Shown: positions 1-6,282 of the stretch, piece by piece
How the letters are laid out: each line of letters begins with the position of its first letter
How positions within the stretch are numbered: position 1 is the stretch's first letter
Assembly: GCA_016284975.1 (NCBI GenBank)
Contig: JAEEPV010000246.1
Coordinates: forward strand, 1-6,500
Direction: 5' to 3'
DNA: 6,500 nucleotides
From: Solobacterium sp.
Lineage (GTDB): Bacteria; Bacillota_I; Bacilli_A; Erysipelotrichales; Erysipelotrichaceae
Position numbers and translations under genes: made by a program
The notes under the pieces: model-generated
Database searches by the model: none
Seen by the model: the letters and a program-made list of their open reading frames with translations, nothing else
What the model was told of the DNA's origin: nothing

Positions 1-1132
1 TCGGAGCGGCAGTAAGAACCGTCGCACCCGGATACAGTTTGCGGAAAAGAGTCACAAGCGCCCGTACAACCGTCGTTTTCCCGGTTCCGGGACCGCCGGT
101 AACGATCATGAACGGATGTTCAAAGAATGCATGGATCGCCGCGATCTGACAGTCGTCATAACGCATCCCCATATTGTTCTGCAGATCTTCCAGACTGTCT
201 TCGAGCTGCTGTTCATCATAGGGATCCCGTTCTTCATACGGAAAGCCTTTGAGAAACTCGCTTACGGTGATCTCGCTTTGATACTGAGAGATCGGGAAGA
301 CTTTTTCCCCTTCTTCATATAACTGCTTTCGGCCGATGGCCTCTTCCAGTACCGTTTCCGCTTCCGCATGGATCGTACCGGTCTCTTTTCGAAACCGTTC
401 AAACAGTTCATCTTCCAGACAATAAGAATCTCCCCTGGAAACACAGAGGTCCATGCATAATGCGATCATCAGCGCTGTCAGACGTCGAGAATCATCTTTT
501 TCAAAGCCAAGTGCCAGAGCAATCTTGTCTGCAGTCTTAAATCCAAAGCCGGCACACTCTTCCATGACACGGTATGGATTCTCCTTCAGCTTCTCCAGCG
601 CCTTTTTTCCATATGTACGGTTCAGACGAACCAGATTGCGGACACCGATTCCATGCACATTCAAAAAACGGACCAGATCCGCCATTCCATCTTCTTCCTG
701 TGAAATACCTTCTTTTATGATTTCAATTTTCTCTTCCGACAGTCCTGGTATCTGATACAGGACATCCGGATCCTGCCGGATCAGCGAGAGACACTCATCT
801 CCGAGTAATGAAACGATCTTTTCTGCTGTTTTTTTGCCGATGCCGGGAAACTGTACACCGCACAGATAACGGATAACACTCTCGCTTTCACTTGGAAGAG
901 GCCGTTCCATGGCTTCAATCTTGAACTGCATGCCGTATTTCGGATGTTCAATATAGGAACCGTAAATGCGATAGAGTACATCCGGCTCCGGCCGCTGCGG
1001 CAGTAAGCCGGTCACAGTAATTACTTTTTCGCTTTTGTCTTCCAGACGGAACTTCATGACGGTATAAAACGTCTCGTCATTCCGAAACAGGATGTAAGTC
1101 GGTTTCCCCAGTAAGGTGTTTTCAGCATCCAT
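1..1132 (-). CDS. recD2: RecD2-type ATP-dependent DNA helicase (SF1B), N-terminal 377 residues, cut by the window edge
   Basis: This is a 5'-3' DNA helicase of the RecD2/YrrC family, which works in DNA repair and replication-fork upkeep without RecB or RecC. Seen in the translation: an N-terminal OB-like region (about 1-75) typical of RecD2 and absent from RecD1; helix-hairpin-helix repeats (FPGIGKKTAEKI near 95-106, IPGLSEEKI near 128-136, HGIGVRNL near 160-167, GFGFKTADKIA near 195-205); a Q-motif-like YDDCQIAAI near 325-333; and Walker A GGPGTGKTT at 346-354 with K352. The frame is still open at base 1, inside motif Ia (VLTAAP). Helicase motifs II-VI lie outside the window, so their integrity cannot be judged. 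The ATG at 1132 is preceded by GAGGG about 8 nt away. It overlaps the end of mnmA by 11 nt, implying co-transcription and probably coupled translation. The family call is firm. Confidence 0.95.
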   Translation of the reverse strand, partial: MDAENTLLGKPTYILFRNDETFYTVMKFRLEDKSEKVITVTGLLPQRPEPDVLYRIYGSYIEHPKYGMQFKIEAMERPLPSESESVIRYLCGVQFPGIGKKTAEKIVSLLGDECLSLIRQDPDVLYQIPGLSEEKIEIIKEGISQEEDGMADLVRFLNVHGIGVRNLVRLNRTYGKKALEKLKENPYRVMEECAGFGFKTADKIALALGFEKDDSRRLTALMIALCMDLCVSRGDSYCLEDELFERFRKETGTIHAEAETVLEEAIGRKQLYEEGEKVFPISQYQSEITVSEFLKGFPYEERDPYDEQQLEDSLEDLQNNMGMRYDDCQIAAIHAFFEHPFMIVTGGPGTGKTTVVRALVTLFRKLYPGATVLTAAP

Positions 1133-2276
1133 GGGCAATTCCCTCATCCACGGATTCCTGAATCAGCTGCGAAAGATCGATCTCATCACGGAATACCTGA
1201 TCAATCTCACCGCCGCCGATTACGGCATCTTCATGATAAAATACCGCTTCCTGACCGGGAGTAACGGAACGGATCGACTGCGGATAGACCGCTTTTGCCG
1301 TATGTTCATCCATTCGTATCAACGTGATCTCCTGATCTGACTGCCGATAACGGAATTTTGCCTGCATCGCCAGCGGAAGATCACAGTCGGCAAGCCAGTT
1401 GACACCGGTAATCACACAGCTGTTGCTGTAAAGCCAGGATTCATCATCCGTTTTCGCGACATACAGCTCATTTCGCTCGACATTTTTACCAATTACATAA
1501 TATGGGCCGGTGCCTCCGATATTCAGACCTTTTCGCTGCCCGATCGTATAGTAAAGAACACCCTGGTGTTCGCCGACAACATTGCCGTGAACATCAATGA
1601 TTTTCCCCGGTTTCATCGGAAGATAGTTGGAAAGAAACTGCCGGAACTTTCGTTCTCCGATAAAACAGATGCCGGTGCTGTCTTTTTTGGATGCGATGGA
1701 AAGACCGATCTGGCAGGCAATCCGACGTACTTCTGTCTTGTCAATCGCATTCAGCGGAAAACAGATCGAATCGAGACAGTCCCGGTTGATTTCCGCCAGA
1801 AAATAGGACTGATCCTTGTTTCGATCATCCGCTTTCATTAAAGCCGTCCTGCCATGATAGGTGCCGATCTTTGCATAATGACCGGTCGCAAGTGTATCAA
1901 ACCCGTTTGAATGGGCATATTCCAGAAATTTATCAAACTTGATATATCGATTACAAAGAATATCCGGATTAGGCGTTCTGCCTTTCCGGTAAGTCGCAAG
2001 AAACTGCTCAAATACATCGGTCCAGTACTCTTCAATAAAATCAATCCGCAGCAGCGGCAGTCCAAGCAGATCGGCCGCAGCCTGCGCATCCGCCCAGTCT
2101 TTTTCCTGTGAGCACTGGTCTTCTTCCAGGGTTGGGTTGCCGAGAATATCATCATTGGTCAAAGAGTCCCAGTTGCGCATAAAAGCGCAGGTGACATCTT
2201 CCCCCTGCTGCTTCAGAAGATATGCGGCGACTGCAGAATCCACGCCGCCGGATAAACCAACCAGTATTTTTCTCAT
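1122..2276 (-). CDS. mnmA: tRNA-specific 2-thiouridylase MnmA (TrmU)
   Basis: A cytoplasmic enzyme that adenylates and then thiolates U34 of the Lys, Glu and Gln tRNAs, giving the 2-thio part of mnm5s2U and so supporting codon reading. At 384 residues from the ATG at 2276 it is of normal length. Visible motifs: PP-loop SGGVDS at 9-14, TPNPDILCN at 101-109 with catalytic Cys108, GHYAK at 132-136, and STGICFIGE at 200-208 with the second catalytic Cys204, followed by the usual beta-barrel C-terminus. All key residues are present. The start is uncertain: MRKILVGLSGG fits the family best; an in-frame ATG at 2285 adds three residues, and a GTG at 2333 would run through a hairpin and is unlikely. 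No Shine-Dalgarno is evident before either ATG. The sulfur donor, usually a dedicated cysteine desulfurase in Firmicutes, is not in view. In B. subtilis trmU is also close upstream of the recD2 homologue yrrC. Confidence 0.96.
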   Translation of the reverse strand: MRKILVGLSGGVDSAVAAYLLKQQGEDVTCAFMRNWDSLTNDDILGNPTLEEDQCSQEKDWADAQAAADLLGLPLLRIDFIEEYWTDVFEQFLATYRKGRTPNPDILCNRYIKFDKFLEYAHSNGFDTLATGHYAKIGTYHGRTALMKADDRNKDQSYFLAEINRDCLDSICFPLNAIDKTEVRRIACQIGLSIASKKDSTGICFIGERKFRQFLSNYLPMKPGKIIDVHGNVVGEHQGVLYYTIGQRKGLNIGGTGPYYVIGKNVERNELYVAKTDDESWLYSNSCVITGVNWLADCDLPLAMQAKFRYRQSDQEITLIRMDEHTAKAVYPQSIRSVTPGQEAVFYHEDAVIGGGEIDQVFRDEIDLSQLIQESVDEGIAHGC

Positions 2277-2297
2277 GGGTCTCATTATAGTACAGAA

Positions 2298-2318
2298 ACA
2301 GGTGCCAAAAGCACCTGT
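2298..2318 (-). terminator. Hairpin between the ydcF-like gene and mnmA; weak terminator or attenuator
   Basis: A perfect 8-bp inverted repeat (ACAGGTGC / GCACCTGT, 5-nt loop) starts 4 nt after the stop codon of the ydcF-like gene. On the minus strand it is followed by only a broken T run (TTCTGT), so it looks like a leaky terminator or an RNA-stabilising 3' hairpin rather than a full stop. The + strand side has no T run. The hairpin is seen directly; its effect on transcription is inferred. Confidence 0.5.
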
Positions 2319-2322
2319 ATGA

Positions 2323-3375
2323 TTACAGTACACCAGAGTAAACCGTGTACAGATACAGCATTACGAGAATCGACAGAAAGATCATATGCATCTTCTGATC
2401 CCGGTGGATCATTGCCAGAAACTCCCGGATGATCGCATTTTGTTCATAATAGGTCTTCGTCCTGCTGCCGACGCCCCGGATATTCATTCCGGCATCATGT
2501 GCATATGCCCCGGCCCGAAACTGATGATAGCGGTTGGTCGCATAGGAGATTTTGCATTTGAAAGGACAATGGGATTCGATCAGCTTTTTGGAAAATGCCA
2601 TGTTTTCTTCCGTATTGACGGAATTCTCTTCCAGAAGAATATGGTTTTCTTGAATTCCCTTGCTTAGCGCATAGTTTTTCATGGCTGCTGCTTCCGATAT
2701 TTCCTCATCGTCTCCCTGTCCGCCCGACATTACAAGGTAGGAGCGCTGCGGAGCTTTTCGGTACAGACGTATCGCCCGATCGACTCTACCAGCCAGTAGT
2801 GGCGTTACTTCCTTTCCCTTTCTGAGACCGCAGCCGAGCACAATGATATAATCGACCGCCCGGTGCTGGGAAGTTACTATGACAAGGATTCCGCTTGTCA
2901 CATAGAAGACTGCCATCAGCAGTAAATAAATCGTAAGAATGCCATTGATACCAACGAGGATTTCAATCGCTTCATGCTGTATGATCTTATCGTAGTTGGC
3001 AATGATGACCGGCGTCATAATCACGTGTATGACAATGATCAGAGAAAGACAGTTGTGAAAGGAAATGCCTTCCTTTCGCAGCAGTATAACGCCGTTATAA
3101 AGCATAGAAACAACCAGAAGGATTCCGCCGAAGATCACCAGCAGAATCAGAAGAGCCGAAAGAAGAAACAGCACCGACGTCATGATCTGTCCGGGTGTGG
3201 GATCTGCCAGAAACAGAAACACTGCCAGAGATAGCAGACAAAGAAAAAACAGCACGCCGGAGCGCAGCCGATAACGGTTAAAATAAAAACTGTTTATGAA
3301 CCAGAGCAGAAAAAAGAGATGGAAGACAAGCGCCGCAACAGGCAATGGATTTTCCATGAACCATGAAAAATCCAT
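2323..3375 (-). CDS. DUF218 (YdcF/SanA/ElyC-like) membrane protein
   Basis: A 350-residue membrane protein with a DUF218 domain. The N-terminal ~170 residues are largely hydrophobic, with segments near 11-32, 40-57, 64-99, 108-126 and 139-169. The DUF218 domain follows at about 173-320: YIIVLGCGL at 177-184, PLLAGRVDRAIRLY at 192-205, SGGQGDDEEISEA at 217-229, EENSVNTEEN at 249-258 and TNRYHQFRA at 280-288. A last hydrophobic helix lies near 331-347. Related proteins (SanA, ElyC) affect the cell envelope in enteric bacteria; the reaction is not established, and no substrate can be named here. The start at 3375 is preferred because it forms a TGATG overlap with the spx stop and sits 10 nt after GGAGA. 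In-frame ATGs at 3384 and 3396 would lie almost on or before that site. Confident on family, not on function. Confidence 0.9.
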   Translation of the reverse strand: MDFSWFMENPLPVAALVFHLFFLLWFINSFYFNRYRLRSGVLFFLCLLSLAVFLFLADPTPGQIMTSVLFLLSALLILLVIFGGILLVVSMLYNGVILLRKEGISFHNCLSLIIVIHVIMTPVIIANYDKIIQHEAIEILVGINGILTIYLLLMAVFYVTSGILVIVTSQHRAVDYIIVLGCGLRKGKEVTPLLAGRVDRAIRLYRKAPQRSYLVMSGGQGDDEEISEAAAMKNYALSKGIQENHILLEENSVNTEENMAFSKKLIESHCPFKCKISYATNRYHQFRAGAYAHDAGMNIRGVGSRTKTYYEQNAIIREFLAMIHRDQKMHMIFLSILVMLYLYTVYSGVL

Positions 3376-3824
3376 CAGCAGCATTTCTCCGGACAATCCT
3401 CTTCACGAACCGTTCCGCAGCCATTATAATTCGGACAGTCTTTTGAACACGTATGAAATGCGATGCGGCGAAGTTCTTCCGGAATAAAAACACCGATTTC
3501 TTCGCTGTCGTAGCCAACCTGAAAACTCTTCTCATCGACGATGATCGGTCGTTTCAGAACCGACGGATTCTCCCGGATAAACCGGATCAGTTCATTCAGG
3601 GACATTTCGTCGAGATTAATTTTCTGTTCCGCCAGAACTTTGGAACGTTTCGAAATAATATCATCAGATCCATTCTCCGAACGCATTAAAAGATAACGGA
3701 TTTCTTCGTCATTGAGGAGTGTGCGAAAAATGTTCTTTTCGATAAACGGAAGCTTCCGGTCTTTCAGCCAGGCCTTGACCTTTCGGCAGCTGGCACATCC
3801 CGGAGACGTATAAACAACAATCAT
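3375..3824 (-). CDS. spx: Spx-family RNA polymerase-binding redox regulator with a Cys-rich C-terminal tail
   Basis: An ArsC-fold regulator of the Spx/MgsR group, which binds the C-terminal domain of the RNA polymerase alpha subunit and redirects transcription under thiol or disulfide stress. The thioredoxin-like start VVYTSPGCASC carries the CxxC redox switch at C10 and C13, exactly as in B. subtilis Spx. Gly52, the position whose change to Arg breaks alpha binding in B. subtilis, is conserved (SENGSDDIISKRS), as are R60 and the LKRPIIVDEKSFQVGY block at 90-105. The protein is 149 residues, longer than the ~131 of B. subtilis Spx. The extra tail (about 124-149) holds six cysteines (126, 130, 136, 144, 148, 149), as if made to bind a metal or form disulfides. 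The start is secure: GGAAGGAG lies 6 nt before the ATG. It follows mgtE by 17 nt with no terminator, so the two are probably co-transcribed. An arsenate reductase is less likely given the Spx-specific residues. Confidence 0.93.
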   Translation of the reverse strand: MIVVYTSPGCASCRKVKAWLKDRKLPFIEKNIFRTLLNDEEIRYLLMRSENGSDDIISKRSKVLAEQKINLDEMSLNELIRFIRENPSVLKRPIIVDEKSFQVGYDSEEIGVFIPEELRRIAFHTCSKDCPNYNGCGTVREEDCPEKCC

Positions 3825-3842
3825 AAGGAACTCCTTCCAAGC

Positions 3843-5201
3843 TTACAGATGCAAAACAGCAGTAGCGATCGAAAAATAAATCAGAAGCGAAATCGCATCG
3901 ATGATAGTCGTAAGCATTGGAGAAGCTACGACTGCAGGGTCCAGATTCATTTTGGAAACGATCAGCACCAGAGAGGATGCGATCGTTTTAGCAAACAATA
4001 CGGCACAGATGACTGTTAATGAAACCGTAAAGGCAACCATGATCGGTGCCTGATCGAGAACAAGACATTTTATAAAGCAGGCCACACTGAGTGTCAGACC
4101 GCAGAGGATGCCGACCCGCATTTCTTTCCAGACAATCTTCAGAATATCCTTGAATTCCACCTGGCCGAGTGAGATGGAACGAACGACCTCCGCACTGGCC
4201 TGCGAACCGGAGTTTCCTCCGGTGTCCATTAACATCGGAATAAAGGACGAAAGAATAATATACTTGCTGAGAGCAGACTCGAATCCGGTGATGATCTTGC
4301 CGGTAAACGTAGCAGAAATCATGAGCAATAACAGCCACGGAATCCGTTTCTTCCAGGTTTCAAAGATACCGGTCTTGAGATACGGCTTGTCACTCGGAAT
4401 GATGGCAGCCATTCGTTCGATATCTTCGGTTGTCTCACGTTCCATGATATCGATGACGTCATCGACCGTGATAATGCCGACCATCCGGTTTTCCTTGTCT
4501 ACGACCGGAAGTGCTTCAAAGTCATATTTTTTAAAGATCCGTGCGACGTCTTCCTGGTCCGTGCTCGTATTGCAGGAGACGACTTCTTCATGCATGATGT
4601 CGCCGATCAGTTCATTTTCGTCGTTGATAATGAGATAACGCAGTGCGACCGTTCCAAGCAGGAACCGCTTCGGGTTCAGGACATAACAGGTATTGACTGT
4701 TTCGGAATCCATACCGATCTTCTTGATGCGATCAAGAGCTTCCCGAACAGTCATGTTTTCCTTCAGATCCACAAACTCGACTGTCATGACAGAACCGGCC
4801 GAGGAATCCGGATACTGCAAAAGATGATTGATATCGTTTCGGGTATCCGCCTTGGCATTGGCCAGGATTTTCTTGACGATATTCGCCGGCATCTCTTCCA
4901 GAAGATCCGCCGCATCATCGGCATACAGATTATCGATAACCTGACCGGCTTCCTTGTCGGACAGCGAGGTGATGATGTATTGCTGACTGTCGACGTCAAG
5001 CAACGCAAAAACGTCAGCTGCCAGTTCCTTTGGGAACAGACGGAACATTTTGAGCATATCCTCGTCTTCCATGTGTTCCATGATGGAAGCGAGGTCCGCA
5101 TTGTTCATATCCTGCGCTTTTCCGCGCAGACCGGCATATTGCTTGTTTTTCAGCAGGGTTCGAAAGGAATCAAGCTCCTTTTCTTCGTACATTTCGTCCA
5201 T
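3843..5201 (-). CDS. mgtE: Magnesium channel/transporter MgtE
   Basis: An inner-membrane Mg2+ channel gated by its own cytoplasmic Mg2+ sensor; 452 residues, the full family length. Order of parts: an acidic helical N domain (about 1-130, with DDAADLLEEMP at 95-105), two CBS domains (about 138-200 and 203-265, ending GIITVDDVIDIMERE), a connecting helix, then five membrane helices (about 286-306, 312-330, 361-385, 388-416, 425-449). The signature PMLMDTGGNSGSQAS is at 322-336, and DPAVVASPMLTTIID ends at Asp435, which corresponds to the pore Mg2+-binding Asp432 of Thermus MgtE. Nothing is missing. The ATG at 5201 has GGGAGG 7 nt upstream. It heads a run of five tightly spaced genes and has its own promoter and a leader with an overlapping upstream ORF, which suggests control beyond channel gating. 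No M-box riboswitch is visible. Confidence 0.97.
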   Translation of the reverse strand: MDEMYEEKELDSFRTLLKNKQYAGLRGKAQDMNNADLASIMEHMEDEDMLKMFRLFPKELAADVFALLDVDSQQYIITSLSDKEAGQVIDNLYADDAADLLEEMPANIVKKILANAKADTRNDINHLLQYPDSSAGSVMTVEFVDLKENMTVREALDRIKKIGMDSETVNTCYVLNPKRFLLGTVALRYLIINDENELIGDIMHEEVVSCNTSTDQEDVARIFKKYDFEALPVVDKENRMVGIITVDDVIDIMERETTEDIERMAAIIPSDKPYLKTGIFETWKKRIPWLLLLMISATFTGKIITGFESALSKYIILSSFIPMLMDTGGNSGSQASAEVVRSISLGQVEFKDILKIVWKEMRVGILCGLTLSVACFIKCLVLDQAPIMVAFTVSLTVICAVLFAKTIASSLVLIVSKMNLDPAVVASPMLTTIIDAISLLIYFSIATAVLHL

Positions 5202-5275
5202 TTGAATACCTCCCGGGATTTAATTTTCATGAAAACTGTACATAACGGAACCTGATCTGATATGTGATCGCTCAT
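5150..5275 (-). CDS. Candidate 41-codon leader ORF overlapping the mgtE start
   Basis: An ATG at 5275 is preceded by AGGGAGGTGA, an almost complete match to the 16S anti-Shine-Dalgarno complement and stronger than the mgtE site itself, at good spacing (8 nt from GGGAGG). The reading frame runs MSDHISDQVPLCTVF and onward for 41 codons, passes through the mgtE ribosome binding site and start in a different frame, and stops with TGA 52 nt inside mgtE. The second half is basic (KCTKKR). It matches no family I know. Because its stop is well inside mgtE, simple reinitiation coupling looks unlikely; competition with, or control of, mgtE initiation is more plausible. The strong ribosome binding site and position are seen; translation and role are inferred, and a chance ORF remains possible. 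Confidence 0.5.
   Translation of the reverse strand: MSDHISDQVPLCTVFMKIKSREVFKWTKCTKKRSLIPFEPC
5209..5214 (-). promoter_or_regulatory. mgtE ribosome binding site
   Basis: GGGAGG lies 7 nt before the mgtE ATG and fixes that start. It is inside the coding frame of the upstream leader ORF, so a ribosome reading that ORF would pass over it. Confidence 0.85.
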
Positions 5276-5301
5276 GAAAATCACCTCCCTTCTGAACGGA
5301 A
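5223..5301 (-). repeat. Repeated and inverted motifs in the mgtE leader
   Basis: Two short motifs occur twice in the same order in the leader RNA: TTCCGTT (5301-5295 and 5250-5244) and TTTTCATGA (5280-5272 and 5235-5227). The ATGs inside the TTTTCATGA copies are 45 nt apart, in the same frame. In addition, ATTTTCATGA (5281-5272) is exactly complementary to TCATGAAAAT (5232-5223), so a 10-bp helix with a 39-nt loop could close over the uORF start and end 8 nt before the mgtE Shine-Dalgarno. The second copy is itself the palindrome TTTTCATGAAAA. The helix is AT-rich, and its formation in RNA is inference. Confidence 0.45.
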
Positions 5302-5312
5302 TGCCTCTATTT

Positions 5313-5341
5313 ATTTTACGTTTAATTAAGTACGCTTACAA
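5313..5341 (-). promoter_or_regulatory. Sigma-A-like promoter for the mgtE operon
   Basis: A -35 element TTGTAA (5341-5336; 4 of 6 consensus bases) and a -10 element TAAAAT (5318-5313; 5 of 6) are separated by exactly 17 bp of AT-rich sequence. The expected transcript start is near 5306, giving a leader of about 105 nt before mgtE. The promoter begins 3 nt after the T run of the preceding terminator, which fits a clean boundary between two transcription units. Predicted from sequence only. Confidence 0.7.
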
Positions 5342-5344
5342 GGC

Positions 5345-5372
5345 AAAAAAGGTGTTCCGGAACAGGAACACC
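5345..5372 (-). terminator. Rho-independent terminator after the YitT-family gene
   Basis: Read on the minus strand, an 8-bp perfect stem GGTGTTCC / GGAACACC with a 6-nt loop is followed at once by TTTTTT. It starts 29 nt after the stop codon of the YitT-family gene. Outer sequences GCAAAA (5384-5379) and TTTTGC (5348-5343) could extend the pairing. It separates that gene from the mgtE promoter. The + strand direction lacks a comparable T run. Confidence 0.9.
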
Positions 5373-5401
5373 AAACTGTTTTGCGACAGAGTGAAACGGA
5401 A

Positions 5402-6277
5402 TCATTCCAGCGGAATCTGATGATAGTTTCCGACGATCCGTTCGACATTGCAGATGGTGATAAAAGCCTTCGGATCTGCCTTTTTGATATGCTGAATGAC
5501 CTCAGAGAGCTGATAGGTATTGATCGTGACCAGAAGCAGCCAGTGCTCATCATGCGAGTATCCCCCTTCACAGCGGACTTTTGTGGCTCCGTGGCTGGTT
5601 TTCGTAAATATCACGTTGCATACTTCATCCGGTACATTGGTAACGATATCCAGACGGGTATACTTGTACCGCTTATGCATCGTACTGACCACCTGCGTGC
5701 TGACAAACTGATAGATGATGGAATAAAGTGCCTTATCCCATCCAAACAGGAGTCCGGCAAGGATCAGAATTACGGCATTGCCTGCCATGATGTAGTTCCA
5801 GGTCGGGCGGTTATATACCGTTGACATCCAGATTGCAATAAAATCGGTACCGCCGGAACTGGCGTTGTTTCGCAGCACCAGCCCCACCGCAAAGCCGGTG
5901 ATCAGACCGCCGAATACACTGATCAGCAATATATCACCGGTAACTTTTGAAACCGGCAGAACGGCAATCAGAATCGAGCTCAGCGTAAAAAACAGACCCG
6001 AATAAAGGACAAATTTATGGCCGACATGACGCCAGACAATGATCGCAGTGATCAGATTCAAAGAGAAGTAGATTACCGAAAAATTGATATCAATATGAAA
6101 GTACTGCTCTGCAGTTGCGGATATGAGCCGGGCTATACCGGCATAGCCGCCCGGAAAGAGATTACCGGCTTTAACGAAGTGATTCATTCCGACGGAATAG
6201 ATCAATGCGGCAAAAACTACAGAAAGTACAGAAATGATATCCCGTCTGGTAAAATGCATGGATGATTCGTTTTTCAT
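5402..6277 (-). CDS. YitT-family membrane protein (DUF161 membrane part plus C-terminal DUF2179)
   Basis: A 291-residue integral membrane protein of the YitT family, common in Firmicutes and often present as several paralogues; its substrate or function is not established. The membrane part has hydrophobic segments near 14-34, 65-82, 91-108, 114-135 and 162-180, with the family motifs GNLFPGGYAGIARL at 38-51 and NNASSGGTDFIAIW at 137-150. The C-terminal DUF2179 domain, a small ACT-like soluble domain, covers about 207-288 with HGATKVRCEGGYSHDE at 229-244. Length and motifs are complete. The ATG at 6277 is 5 nt after the stop of the small upstream gene. The nearest purine-rich site (AAAGGAAA) is about 14 nt away, longer than usual, so translation may depend on coupling to the upstream gene. 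A later ATG at 6259 would drop six residues but has no better site. It ends at a strong terminator. Confidence 0.93.
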   Translation of the reverse strand: MKNESSMHFTRRDIISVLSVVFAALIYSVGMNHFVKAGNLFPGGYAGIARLISATAEQYFHIDINFSVIYFSLNLITAIIVWRHVGHKFVLYSGLFFTLSSILIAVLPVSKVTGDILLISVFGGLITGFAVGLVLRNNASSGGTDFIAIWMSTVYNRPTWNYIMAGNAVILILAGLLFGWDKALYSIIYQFVSTQVVSTMHKRYKYTRLDIVTNVPDEVCNVIFTKTSHGATKVRCEGGYSHDEHWLLLVTINTYQLSEVIQHIKKADPKAFITICNVERIVGNYHQIPLE

Positions 6278-6282
6278 ATTTA

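Noticed and set aside
2277..2333. GTG at 2333 as the mnmA start, adding 19 residues
   Set aside because: The extra residues are read through a hairpin and the end of the preceding gene, do not look like MnmA sequence, and the family begins right before the SGGVDS loop.
3376..3396. ATG at 3396 or 3384 as the start of the DUF218 protein
   Set aside because: The only good ribosome binding site (GGAGA) is downstream of 3396 and 1 nt from 3384. The ATG at 3375 has proper spacing and a TGATG stop-start overlap with spx.
4590..5255. A 221-codon open frame on the + strand opposite mgtE
   Set aside because: It lies antisense to a clearly real mgtE with all family motifs, its translation resembles no family, and no ribosome binding site or separate context supports it. 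The same applies to the + strand frame at 4108-4638 and the smaller ones opposite recD2 and the ydcF-like gene.
5202..5312. M-box (ykoK-type) Mg2+ riboswitch before mgtE
   Set aside because: The leader after the predicted promoter is only about 105 nt, lacks conserved M-box elements that I can recognise, and is mostly taken up by the uORF and its ribosome binding site.
5402..5571. Further frame on the minus strand inside the YitT-family gene (5571 to 5326)
   Set aside because: It overlaps the conserved DUF2179 domain in another frame and crosses the terminator; its translation is rich in Ser and Arg as expected of an out-of-frame reading.
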